From an uncultured Planctomycetales bacterium (GTDB taxonomy: Bacteria > Planctomycetota > Planctomycetia > Isosphaerales > Isosphaeraceae): a stretch of 40,510 nt of DNA. Under the pieces are notes generated by a model. The model did no database searches, was not told the DNA's origin, and worked only from the letters and a program-made list of their open reading frames with translations. The stretch covers positions 1 to 40,510 of the forward strand of contig CALCIB010000366.1 of the NCBI GenBank assembly GCA_937907525.1, read 5' to 3'. The position numbers were made by a program, and so were the translations under genes. Numbering within the stretch: the stretch's first letter is position 1; each line of letters begins with the position of its first letter. This document shows positions 31,882 to 40,431 of the stretch, in pieces.

Positions 31882-33761
31882 CCGAGGCGTGGAGCTTGCC
31901 GCTGGGGGCGACGGCCTGGCTTTCGCTGGGCCGGACGGACTGGGCCGTCGTCGCGATCTACTCGGCGGCGATGATCGGCCTGGGCTGGCACTTCTCGCGC
32001 GCCGCGACGAGGTCGGCCGACGGCTTCCTGATCGGCGAGCGGAGCCTGCCGTGGTGGGTGATCGGCTTCGCCAACGTGTCGACCTACTCGGACTCCGGCG
32101 GCGGCTGGGTCTGGCTGTTCTACGTCGGCGGATTCATGTACTTGAATCAGATCGCGTGGATCGCCTGGCCGATCTGGATGCCCCTCGTCGGCGTCCTCTG
32201 GGCCAAGATGTGGCGGCGGAGCGGCGTGGTGACCACCGGCGAATTGATCGAGCTGCGCTACTCCGGCAAGGGCGCCGCGGCGTTCCGGGGCTTCTACGGG
32301 CTCTACGCCTACCTGGCGTGGGCCGCGGTCTTCCTCGGCTACGCCACGGCCCTGATGGCCCGGCTGCTGGCGCCGTTGATCGGCTGGTCGCCCACGGCCG
32401 TCGTGGTCGTCTTCGGCGCGGTCACGTTGTCGTACACCGTGCTCGGCGGGCTCTTGGGGGCGGCCTACGTCGACCTTCCCCAGTTCGGCATCTTCTTCAG
32501 CGCCGCGTTCATCCTCTGGTTCTTCGGCGTCCAGGAGTTCGGCTCGTACTCGGAGATGCTGGCCAGGGCGACGGCGAACCGCGACCTGGACTTCTGGCAG
32601 ATCTTCCCGCCGTCGTCGGGGACCAACGGCTACGTCGATCCGGGGAGCCTGGCGATGCTGGTGGTCCTCGGCCTGTTCCTGGCGGGGAGCCCCACCGCCG
32701 GCGAGGGCTGGACGGCCCAGCGCTGTCTCGCGGCGAGGGACGAGCGGCACGCGGTGCTCGGCCAGATGCTCAACGCGATCCTCAGCCTGGTGGTCCGGAT
32801 GATCCCGCTGCTGCCCCTGGGGATCCTGGCCATCGCGATCTACCCGACGGCCGACCCGACGGCCCGCGAGACGATCCTGTTTTCCGACGGCTCGACCGCC
32901 CCCTCGACGGGCGTCTGGTCGCACCTGGTGATCCGTTACGCGGACAAGCTGCCGGGGTTCGGCGGCCTCATCATCGCGGCGGTGCTGGCGGGGTACATGT
33001 CGACGGTGGGGACGATGCTTCAGTGGGGCTCGGCGTTCGTGGTCAACGACCTGTACCGCCGCCACCTGCGGCCGAGGGCGCCCGAGCGCGAGTACATCCT
33101 CTTCGCCCGCGCGGCGATGGTGGCGATGATGGTGGTCTCCAGCGTTCTGGCCCTGTCGATCGAGGACATCGGCCCGTGGGTGTTCTACATCAACGCGGCG
33201 ATGATCACCCCGGCGTTGCCGCTGGCGTGGCTGCGCTGGTTCTGGTGGCGGCTCAACGTGTGGGGGGAGATCTTCGGCGTGTTGCTGTCGGTGCCGCTGT
33301 CGGCCCTGGTCTGGTTCGGGCTGGGATGGAAGGACCGGCCGGTCTGGGAGCCGACGTTCCTGCTGTTGGCGGTGGGCTTCGGCGGCAGCGTGCTGGTCTC
33401 GCTGTTGACGCCCGCGGAGTCTCGGGAGACGCTGCGGGAGTTCTATCTTCGGATCCGTCCGCACGGCTTCTGGGGACCGATCCGCGACGAGTTGGAGGCC
33501 GAGGGCCTGGTCGACGCCGCTCGCCGTCGCGAGGAATTCCGCTGGGACGCGATCGCGGCGGCGAGCGGGATCGTCTTCTGCTTCGCGATCACCTGGTCGT
33601 TCTTCACGGCCGTCATGCTGCGTTGGGGAGAGTCGGCCGTCTGGGGCGTCGCGGCGGCGGTCTTCGGCGCCGCGTATTACCGTTGCTGGATGAGAAGCCA
33701 CGCCCTGGCGGTCGCGCCGGCGGGGGCGCTCGCCGTCGAGACGGAGGGAGTCGCGTCATGA
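31878..33761 (+). CDS. Sodium:solute symporter (SSS family)
   Basis: A 627-residue inner-membrane protein with about 13 hydrophobic segments. The SSS pattern is visible early: GERSLPWWVIGFANVSTYSD, corresponding to the Na+-binding first-helix region. It continues with TTGELIELRYSGKGAAAFRG, TLSYTVLGGLLGAAYVDLPQ and AGYMSTVGTMLQWGSAFVVN, the usual place of the second Na+ site. It should import the locus substrate, perhaps a sugar or organic acid, with sodium. The C-terminal part has a cytoplasmic loop (FYLRIRPHGFWGPIRDELEA) before the last helices. GTG start with GGGGAGGGG upstream. It overlaps both neighbours by 4 bases. Confidence 0.92.
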   Translation: MTEAWSLPLGATAWLSLGRTDWAVVAIYSAAMIGLGWHFSRAATRSADGFLIGERSLPWWVIGFANVSTYSDSGGGWVWLFYVGGFMYLNQIAWIAWPIWMPLVGVLWAKMWRRSGVVTTGELIELRYSGKGAAAFRGFYGLYAYLAWAAVFLGYATALMARLLAPLIGWSPTAVVVVFGAVTLSYTVLGGLLGAAYVDLPQFGIFFSAAFILWFFGVQEFGSYSEMLARATANRDLDFWQIFPPSSGTNGYVDPGSLAMLVVLGLFLAGSPTAGEGWTAQRCLAARDERHAVLGQMLNAILSLVVRMIPLLPLGILAIAIYPTADPTARETILFSDGSTAPSTGVWSHLVIRYADKLPGFGGLIIAAVLAGYMSTVGTMLQWGSAFVVNDLYRRHLRPRAPEREYILFARAAMVAMMVVSSVLALSIEDIGPWVFYINAAMITPALPLAWLRWFWWRLNVWGEIFGVLLSVPLSALVWFGLGWKDRPVWEPTFLLLAVGFGGSVLVSLLTPAESRETLREFYLRIRPHGFWGPIRDELEAEGLVDAARRREEFRWDAIAAASGIVFCFAITWSFFTAVMLRWGESAVWGVAAAVFGAAYYRCWMRSHALAVAPAGALAVETEGVAS

Positions 33762-34780
33762 TCCGGATCGGCCTCGTCGGTTGCGGCGCGGTGGCCGAGT
33801 CCGGCCACATGCCCGCCCTGCTCCGCCGCGGCGACTTCAAGCCGACGGCCGTCTGCGACGTCCGCCCGGAACACGCCGAGCGACTCGCCCGCGCCGCCGG
33901 CGGCGTCCCGACCTACTCCGACTGGCGGACGATGCTGGATCGCGAGCGGCTGGACGCCGTGACCCTGGCCCTGCCGCCGGAGGTCAGCCCGGACGCGGCC
34001 GTCGCCTGTTTGGAGCGTGGGCTGCCGGTCCTGGACGAGAAGCCGTTGGCGTCCACGCTCGCCGACGGCCGTCGCGTGGCCGCGGCCGTCGCGCGGTTCG
34101 GCGGCGTCTACCAGATCGGCTTCGTCCTGCGCTACGGCGACTGGGTCGAGGAAGTGGGCCGTTTGGCGCGTCGGATCGGCGCGCCGGCGCGGATCCGCGT
34201 CGCCGTCTTCGACGAACGGCTCGACCGCGGCGACGTCGAGCACCTGAACCGGATCCAGGGGTTCCTGGCCGATAGTTCGGCGATGACCCACGAGGGCTCG
34301 CACGTCGTCGACTACGCCGCGCTCTGGAACCCGTCCCCCTGGACGCGGGTCGCGGCCGAGGCCCGTCGAACCGAGCCCGACCTTCACGGCCCCAACCACT
34401 GGACGTCCACGTTCGACCTGGCCGACGGCTCGAAGTTGGAGATCGAGATCGGCTGGCTGCTCCCGGAACTTCCTCCCAGTTCGATTTCGGTCGATGGCCC
34501 ACGGGGACGCCTGAAACTCCACCCCGTCTCCGGCGCGGGCTACTGGGAGACCGCGAACGACCGGGGCGCGTTGTCGCTACCGCCGCTCAAGCCCGAGTGG
34601 GACCGTCAGTACGACGCCTTCGCCGCGGCGATCGCCGCCGGCTCCGCCAGGCTCTCCACGATCAAGGACGGCCTTCGCGCCCTGGAGGCCACCCTTGCCG
34701 CCGAGGAAGCGGCGCGGACGGGGCGCCCCGTCGCCCGCGCCGACGCCACGCCCCAACCCTCCCGGAGGTCCCCGCCATGA
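33758..34780 (+). CDS. Gfo/Idh/MocA family oxidoreductase
   Basis: A 340-residue NAD(P)-dependent dehydrogenase. The Rossmann motif is GLVGCGAVAESGHMPAL at the N-terminus and the EKP motif is VLDEKPLAS. The catalytic-domain motif is GSHVVDYAALW, matching the usual G-x-H-x2-D. Such enzymes oxidise sugars, inositols or their derivatives; the substrate is unknown. No Tat signal is present, so it acts in the cytoplasm, unlike many planctomycete members. ATGA overlap with the transporter, and its stop overlaps the next start by 4 bases. Confidence 0.92.
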   Translation: MIRIGLVGCGAVAESGHMPALLRRGDFKPTAVCDVRPEHAERLARAAGGVPTYSDWRTMLDRERLDAVTLALPPEVSPDAAVACLERGLPVLDEKPLASTLADGRRVAAAVARFGGVYQIGFVLRYGDWVEEVGRLARRIGAPARIRVAVFDERLDRGDVEHLNRIQGFLADSSAMTHEGSHVVDYAALWNPSPWTRVAAEARRTEPDLHGPNHWTSTFDLADGSKLEIEIGWLLPELPPSSISVDGPRGRLKLHPVSGAGYWETANDRGALSLPPLKPEWDRQYDAFAAAIAAGSARLSTIKDGLRALEATLAAEEAARTGRPVARADATPQPSRRSPP

Positions 34781-37482
34781 CCCGAGCCAGTCTGACGACG
34801 TCGGCCTGGATCCTGCTCGCGACCGTCGCCGCCGTCGCGGGCGACGACCCGGCCTCGCCCCCCTGGACGGCCGACTTCCACGCCAAGGAGTTGACGGCCC
34901 CCTGGCGCGTCGTCGTCGACGACGGGGGCTCGGTCTCCACCCGCGACGACGGGCTCGCCGCCAGGGCCGAGCATGGCGCGCGGGCGCACGTCGAACGCCC
35001 GCTGGGCCGCGACCGGATCGCGATCACGGCCAGGATCAGCCGATGGGGGTCGATCGACCTGGTCTGGGGCCCCGACGACTGGTGCGGCGTCGGCAAGGTC
35101 TCGCCCACGCCGTTCGGCCGCTACTCCACGGCCGTCGTCCGTCAGGGCGCGATCGACGAGGAAGACCACCGCGGGCTCGACTTCGGCGCGGCGCAACACG
35201 TCCGGATCGAGCTGGGCGAGGACTACGTCCGCTTCTCCAACAGCGCCGACGGCCGGACCTGGGAGGAACTGCGGACCATCGAGCGCCCCGCCTCGTTCGA
35301 CGGCCCGCCCAGGCTCCTGGCCGCCGGCCGCTGGTACGAGGCCGCCGAACGCCCGTTCGCCGCGGCCGACGCGGAACGGACGCGAACCGAGATCACCCCG
35401 CTCGACGGTTGGATCGCCGACCTCCGCGTCGACGACCTGCCGGAGTCCGCGGCCCGGCTCGGCGAGGCCGGCCTTCAGGCGCTTCGCGCGCCGAAGGTCG
35501 ATCCCGTCGCCGCCGTCCTGATCGGCAACGACGACGACCCGACGTTCGAGAAGATCGCCGACAAGTTCCCGGCGATGAAGGCCCCGCGCGAGATCGTCGG
35601 CGTGCCCGCGCATCCGCTGGACGTCGGCGTCGACCGGCTGGGCCGGCTGGACGTCAGCCCGTGGACGCCCCCGCTGGCCTGGTTCGAGATCGGCGACCCG
35701 CCCGCCCCCCTGGGCCGCGAGGGCGTCCCCTTCCGCCGCCGCATGCTCCACGGCTACCTTCCGGTCCTCACCCTGAACACGACCCGCGACGGCGTCGACT
35801 ACGAGTTGACCGTCCTCGGCGCCAACGACGGCCACCGGGTCGACGCGGACCTCACGGCCTACGTCGCCCTGGCCGCCCGGCCGGCCGACGGCGCCGCCGT
35901 CCCCCCGCTGGCCATGGCCTGGAACGGCGGCCGACGGCCGATCCCGACCGAGACCGGCGACGACGGCTGGTCCCGCGGCTTCCTGAGCTTCACCTATCCC
36001 AAGCCCGACTCCGCCACGCCGGTCTCCCGCGACGAGTTCGAGGCCAGGGTCCGCGACGCGGCCGCGTTCTGGGAGGCGAAGCTCGCCCCCGCCGCCCGCT
36101 TCGACGTCCCCGACCCCCGTGTCGCCGAGGCCTACCGCGCGTGGCTGGTCTACTCGATGCTCAACGCCGACGCCGTCGACGGCCGCGTCGAGGCCCACGA
36201 CGGGGCGGGGTTTTATGAAGAGATCTTCGGATGCAGCATGTCGCTGCATTCCCGCGCCGTCGATCTGTACGGGCTCTCCGACTACGCGGAACGGTTGCTC
36301 GACACCCAGCTTCACTTCCAGCGCCCCGACGGCCTGTACACCCAGGCGTGCGGGCTCACCGACCCCGGCTCGCTCCTGATCGCGCTGGCGCGACACTTCG
36401 CGATGACCGGGAACGCCGACTGGCTCCGCCGCGTGGCCCCCAACGTCGTCAAGCAGTGCGACTGGCTCCGCGACCGCCGGGCCGAGGCCGAGAAGGAGGG
36501 GGACCTCCGCGGCCTGATCAAGTTCCGCCCCTACAACGACCTGTCCCACCCCACCTACAACTACCTGGGCAACGCCTGGTGCGCCCGCGGCATGGCCGAG
36601 GCCGCCGACGCGCTCAAGCGGATCGACCACCCCGACGCCGATCGGATCGCCGCCGAGGCCGCCGCGTACCGCAAGGACGTGCTGGACTCGATGTCGGCGT
36701 TCGCCTTCGAGGACCGCGGCCTGACGCTCCTCCCCATGGAGCCGGACACCCGCAGGCTCCTGAAGATGAGCCGCAACCGCGGCGGCGACTACTACGGACT
36801 CGTCGCCTGCTCGCTGTTGGAGACCGACTTCCTCGCCCCCGACCAGGACCAGACGCGCTGGATCGTCGACCTGATCGAACAACGCGGCGGACTGGTCGCC
36901 GGCGTCAGCGAGTTCCAGACGGGCATCGACCACGCCTACACCTACGGCTACCTGATCAACGCCCTGCGCAAGGACGAGCCCCGCAAGGTCTTGCTGGGCT
37001 TCTGGAGCTTCCTGGCGTTCGGCATGACCAGGGACACCTACTCGCCCGTGGAGGTGTCGATGATCCGAACCGGCGAGAACCATTACACGCTCCCGCACCT
37101 CTACTCCTGCACCGAGCAGCTTCGCCTCCTGCGCGACCTGCTGGTGTTCGAGCAAGGCGACGTCCTCTGGCTGGGGAAGGCCGCGCCCCGGGCGTGGCTG
37201 GAACCGGGCAAGCGCGTCGAGGTCGCGTCGGCGCCCACCGAGTTCGGCGCGGTCAGCTACCGAATCGACGCCCTCGCCGACGGCTCGACGCGCGCGCGGA
37301 TCGATCCGCCCGTTCGCCGGCCCCCCGCCGCGATCAAGCTCCGCCTCCGCCATCCCGACGGGCGGCCGATCGCCGCCGTCCAGGCGACCCCCTCCGCGCC
37401 CTTCCAGGTGGAAGGCGACGTGGTGAGCTTCCCCGACTTGCGGACCCCCGTCGACCTGACGATCCGCTTCCAGACCGATTGA
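34777..37482 (+). CDS. Secreted six-hairpin glycosidase-like protein
   Basis: A 901-residue exported protein. The signal peptide is about residues 1-22 (SAWILLATVAAVAG). Residues about 30-225 look like a concanavalin-like beta-sandwich (VDLVWGPDDWCG-type strands; HVRIELGEDYVRFSNSADG). A linker and a beta-sandwich follow. From about 440 it has the helical pattern of an (alpha/alpha)6 barrel: AYRAWLVYSMLNADAV, GFYEEIFGCSMSLHSRAVDL (E480/E481 region), GLYTQACGLTD, NYLGNAWCARGM and FQTGIDHAYTYGYLINAL. The end is a small beta domain. Glycosidases of this shape cleave plant or algal polysaccharide side chains. The exact GH family is not clear. GGAGG lies before the ATG. Confidence 0.75.
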   Translation: MTRASLTTSAWILLATVAAVAGDDPASPPWTADFHAKELTAPWRVVVDDGGSVSTRDDGLAARAEHGARAHVERPLGRDRIAITARISRWGSIDLVWGPDDWCGVGKVSPTPFGRYSTAVVRQGAIDEEDHRGLDFGAAQHVRIELGEDYVRFSNSADGRTWEELRTIERPASFDGPPRLLAAGRWYEAAERPFAAADAERTRTEITPLDGWIADLRVDDLPESAARLGEAGLQALRAPKVDPVAAVLIGNDDDPTFEKIADKFPAMKAPREIVGVPAHPLDVGVDRLGRLDVSPWTPPLAWFEIGDPPAPLGREGVPFRRRMLHGYLPVLTLNTTRDGVDYELTVLGANDGHRVDADLTAYVALAARPADGAAVPPLAMAWNGGRRPIPTETGDDGWSRGFLSFTYPKPDSATPVSRDEFEARVRDAAAFWEAKLAPAARFDVPDPRVAEAYRAWLVYSMLNADAVDGRVEAHDGAGFYEEIFGCSMSLHSRAVDLYGLSDYAERLLDTQLHFQRPDGLYTQACGLTDPGSLLIALARHFAMTGNADWLRRVAPNVVKQCDWLRDRRAEAEKEGDLRGLIKFRPYNDLSHPTYNYLGNAWCARGMAEAADALKRIDHPDADRIAAEAAAYRKDVLDSMSAFAFEDRGLTLLPMEPDTRRLLKMSRNRGGDYYGLVACSLLETDFLAPDQDQTRWIVDLIEQRGGLVAGVSEFQTGIDHAYTYGYLINALRKDEPRKVLLGFWSFLAFGMTRDTYSPVEVSMIRTGENHYTLPHLYSCTEQLRLLRDLLVFEQGDVLWLGKAAPRAWLEPGKRVEVASAPTEFGAVSYRIDALADGSTRARIDPPVRRPPAAIKLRLRHPDGRPIAAVQATPSAPFQVEGDVVSFPDLRTPVDLTIRFQTD

Positions 37483-37514
37483 CCCTCCGAGAGCCTTCCC
37501 CGAGGAGTCTTCCC

Positions 37515-39257
37515 ATGTGGAATCGAGGCATGTTCGCCGTCGCGCTCGCCGCGACGGCCTGGCCCGCGCTCGCCCTGGGCGCGGACGGCTCCGCGGCCGC
37601 CAAGCCCGCGATTCGCGCCGAGATCGGCGCGAACAAGGCCCCGGTCGCCTACTGGCTGGAGTCGTCGCTGCATCGCGTCTACCCGGCGACCGAGCCGGGC
37701 GCGGCGGACCTGGCGTTGACGGTCCCGCGGGCCGCCCGGGCGTCGTTCCAGATCTGCGTGCGGAACGACAGCGTCCATCCCATCGGCTTCGACTGCGACG
37801 TCACCGGCGCCGACGACCTCAAGCCCCGCGTCCGACTCGTCGGCCTGGTCCCGCTCCCCCACTTCACCCCGAACACCGACCCGAGGGAGTTGGAAGGCGT
37901 CGAACACGGTCCCGGACTGGTCCCCGACCCGTTGTACCCCGAGACGAAGGTGCTGACCGGGCCCATGGAGTCGCGATCGTTCTGGGTCTCGCTGGAGATC
38001 CCGGCCGACGCCAAGCCGGGGCCGCGGACGATCACCGCCCGCGTCACCCCCTGGGGGGGGAAGGAGTCGGTCGAGATGCCCGTCGCCCTCCGCGTCGCCG
38101 ACCTGGTCGTCCAGCCCCGCCGCGACTTCCCCGTCATCCACTGGTGGCGCGGCGAGGCCACCTGGGACTATTACAAGACCGAACGATTCGACGAACGCTG
38201 GTGGGAGTTGACCCGGGCCCAGCTTCAGGACATGTGGGACCACGGCTCCGACGTCATGCCCGTCCCGCTTTTGGTCGCGCGTCGCGAGACCTTCAAGCGG
38301 CCCTGCCAACTGCTCGACGTCGAGGAGACGGCGCCCGGCAAGTACGCCTTCGACTGGACCCGGACCAAGCGATTCATCGACATGTGCCGGGAGATCGGCT
38401 TCCGCGAGTTCGAGTGGTCGCACCTCTGGATCTACTGGGGCGCGGAGAACCCCGTCCGGGTCTATACCAAGAAGGGGGATGAATTCGTCATGCTCTGGCC
38501 GCCGGATATCAGCGGCTACTCGGACGTGTTCCTCAACTTCCTGGACCAGTTCCTCCCCGAGTTCCACGAGTTCCTCGTGAAGGAGGACCTGCTCGACGGC
38601 GCATACTTCCATGTCTCGGACGAGCCCGGCGAGGGCCGGCACATCGAGAACTACCGCAAGGCCCGGGCGATCCTCCGCGAGAAGGCGCCGTGGATGAAGG
38701 GGAAGGTGATGGACGCGCTCAGCTCCATCAAGTACGGCCGCGAGGGGATCACCGACATCCCCATTCCGGTCGTCTCCGCGGCCCAGGCGTACATCGACGC
38801 CGGCATCCCCCACTGGGTCTATTACTGCTGCCAGCCGACGGGCCCGTGGCTGAATCGCTTCCTCGACACGCCGCTCTCGAAGATCCGGATGTCGGGCTGG
38901 CTGTTCCACCGGCTCGGGGCCAAGGGGTTCTTGCACTGGGGCTTCAACTACTGGCACAAGATGGAGCGCGAGGAGATCGGCGACCCGTTCCACGACGCCT
39001 CCAACGACTCGTGGCCGGGGATCCCCTTCGGCGACCCGTTCATGATCTACCCCGGCGAGGACGGCCCGCTCGACTCGATCCGCTGGGAGGTCTTCGCCGA
39101 GAGCCTTCAGGACATGGCCGTCCTTCAGACCGCCGACGTCAAGCCCGACGACCCCCGCCTGGCCGCGATCAAGACCTACGCCGACTTTCCGAAGTCGGAG
39201 GACTGGTTGAAAGCGGCGATCGACGCCGTGCTTATTGGAGAGTCCGACGCCCGATGA
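37515..39257 (+). CDS. DUF4091 glycoside hydrolase-like protein, third copy
   Basis: A 580-residue exported protein with a classical signal peptide (MFAVALAATAWPALALGAD) instead of the Tat-like one in the tandem pair. It shares their plan: WLESSLHRVYPATEPG, PRRDFPVIHWW, FHVSDEPGEGRHIENYRKAR (D-E candidate acids), DTPLSKIRMSGWLFHRLG, HWGFNYW and SIRWEVFAESLQDMAVLQT. Overall similarity is clear but much lower than between the pair. GAGGAG lies 7 bases before the ATG. It follows the six-hairpin gene by 32 bases, the widest gap in the operon, and overlaps the RidA gene by 4. Confidence 0.88.
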   Translation: MWNRGMFAVALAATAWPALALGADGSAAAKPAIRAEIGANKAPVAYWLESSLHRVYPATEPGAADLALTVPRAARASFQICVRNDSVHPIGFDCDVTGADDLKPRVRLVGLVPLPHFTPNTDPRELEGVEHGPGLVPDPLYPETKVLTGPMESRSFWVSLEIPADAKPGPRTITARVTPWGGKESVEMPVALRVADLVVQPRRDFPVIHWWRGEATWDYYKTERFDERWWELTRAQLQDMWDHGSDVMPVPLLVARRETFKRPCQLLDVEETAPGKYAFDWTRTKRFIDMCREIGFREFEWSHLWIYWGAENPVRVYTKKGDEFVMLWPPDISGYSDVFLNFLDQFLPEFHEFLVKEDLLDGAYFHVSDEPGEGRHIENYRKARAILREKAPWMKGKVMDALSSIKYGREGITDIPIPVVSAAQAYIDAGIPHWVYYCCQPTGPWLNRFLDTPLSKIRMSGWLFHRLGAKGFLHWGFNYWHKMEREEIGDPFHDASNDSWPGIPFGDPFMIYPGEDGPLDSIRWEVFAESLQDMAVLQTADVKPDDPRLAAIKTYADFPKSEDWLKAAIDAVLIGESDAR

Positions 39258-39655
39258 AACCCGACGACATCCGACCGATCCGAGGCCCCGGCGTGGTCGC
39301 CGGCCCCCTGCCGTTCTCCTCGGGGATTCGCGCCGGGGACTTCGTGTTCGTCTCCGGCATGGCCTCGGCCGACGAGGACGGCAAGCTGGTCCCGGACACG
39401 TTCGACAACGAGGCCCGGCGGACGTACCGCAACCTTGGCCGCGTGCTGGCGGCCGCGGGCCTGGACTTCTCGAGGGTCGTCCAGGTCCGCTGCTACCTCT
39501 CCAGCAAGGACGACTGGGACGCCCACAATCGGATCTACCGCGAGTTCTTCTCCGAACCCTTTCCGGCCCGGACGACGCTGATCGGCTGTCTGGGAGACCT
39601 CGTCAAGTATGAAGTCGACGCGATCGCCTACGCGGGCGCGTCGGAGGAGCGCTAG
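39254..39655 (+). CDS. RidA/YjgF family protein
   Basis: A 133-residue protein of the short RidA type. Typical stretches are GDFVFVSGMASADEDGKLVP, ARRTYRNLGRVLAAAGLDFS, VVQVRCYLSSKDDWDAHN, FFSEPFPARTT and KYEVDAIAYAG. The R of PARTT is the conserved Arg used by imine deaminases. In this operon it may destroy a reactive enamine or act on a keto-acid-related intermediate. It is distinct from the longer RidA at 10223-10684. ATG overlaps the DUF4091 stop; the next gene begins 3 bases after its stop. Confidence 0.9.
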   Translation: MKPDDIRPIRGPGVVAGPLPFSSGIRAGDFVFVSGMASADEDGKLVPDTFDNEARRTYRNLGRVLAAAGLDFSRVVQVRCYLSSKDDWDAHNRIYREFFSEPFPARTTLIGCLGDLVKYEVDAIAYAGASEER

Positions 39656-39657
39656 CC

Positions 39658-40341
39658 ATGTCCGTCCCCCCCCTCCCTCGCGACGACGCCGGCCGGCTCG
39701 CCTGGGTTCGCGAGCACCTGTACGTCCCGGTCGTCTGCGACGTCCTCGACGACATGGATCGCCGCGACCGGGCGATGCACCACCGCCTCCGCCCCCTCGA
39801 TCCCGACGACTGCGTGATCGTCGGTCGGGCGCGGACGTTGCGCTGGATGGAGGTCGATTACGTCCCCGACGGAGACCCCTACGGGCTGGAGATCGACTTG
39901 ATGGACTCGCTGAAACCCGGCGACGTGGCCGTCCACTCCAGCGACCACGCCTTCACCAACGCCCCCTGGGGCGAGCTGATGAGCACCCTGGCGAAGCGCA
40001 ACGGGGCCGTCGGCTGCGTCTGCGACAGCATGGTCCGCGACTGCCGGCGGATCATGGCGATGAAGTTCCCGGTCTTCACCGCCGGCATCCGTCCCCTGGA
40101 CAGCAAGGGCCGCGGCAAGGTGATGGCCTTCGACGTCCCGATCCGCTGCGGCGGCGTCCTGGTTCGTCCCGGCGAACTCGTCTTCGCCGACTACGACGGC
40201 GTCGTCGTCGTCCCCCGCGACGTGGAGGACGATGCGCTCGCCCTGGCCGCCGAGAAGGTCGGCAAGGAGAACGGCACCCGCCGCGAGCTACTCAAGGGCC
40301 GCACCCTGCGCTCCGTCTACGACGAGTTCGGCGTCCTCTGA
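39658..40341 (+). CDS. RraA-like aldolase/decarboxylase family protein
   Basis: A 227-residue protein of the RraA/HMG-aldolase fold. The conserved elements are YVPVVCDVLDDM, GRARTLRW, SLKPGDVAVHSSD, WGELMSTLAKRNGAVGCVCD and then SMVRDCRRI with the Arg-Asp pair used for substrate and metal. FADYDGVVVVPR closes the domain. Enzymes of this type cleave 4-hydroxy-2-oxo acids to pyruvate and an aldehyde, or decarboxylate oxaloacetate. Other members only bind RNase E, and that role is unlikely in a catabolic operon. It is the last gene of the ROK-led unit. Confidence 0.87.
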   Translation: MSVPPLPRDDAGRLAWVREHLYVPVVCDVLDDMDRRDRAMHHRLRPLDPDDCVIVGRARTLRWMEVDYVPDGDPYGLEIDLMDSLKPGDVAVHSSDHAFTNAPWGELMSTLAKRNGAVGCVCDSMVRDCRRIMAMKFPVFTAGIRPLDSKGRGKVMAFDVPIRCGGVLVRPGELVFADYDGVVVVPRDVEDDALALAAEKVGKENGTRRELLKGRTLRSVYDEFGVL

Positions 40342-40380
40342 GAATCCGTCCCATATGGGGGCGAACGACGGCGATCACGG

Positions 40381-40431
40381 TCTTCCCCCCTCGCGGGGGA
40401 AGACAGACCGCGAAGCGGTCGGATGAGGGGG
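40381..40431. repeat. REP-like double palindrome after the operon
   Basis: TCTTCCCCC (40381-40389) and GGGGGAAGA (40395-40403) form a 9-bp stem. GACCGC-GAA-GCGGTC (40406-40420) forms a second perfect 6-bp stem. CCCCCTC (40386-40392) can also pair with GAGGGGG (40425-40431) to enclose the whole. No T run follows, so it is better seen as a REP-type intergenic palindrome than a simple terminator, though it may protect or end the operon mRNA. Nothing was recognised from 40432 to the window end. Confidence 0.6.

Noticed and set aside
34606..37353. Open frame of 915 codons on the minus strand
   Set aside because: Antisense shadow of the six-hairpin glycosidase-like gene, with Gly/Val/Asp-rich sequence and no recognisable motif.
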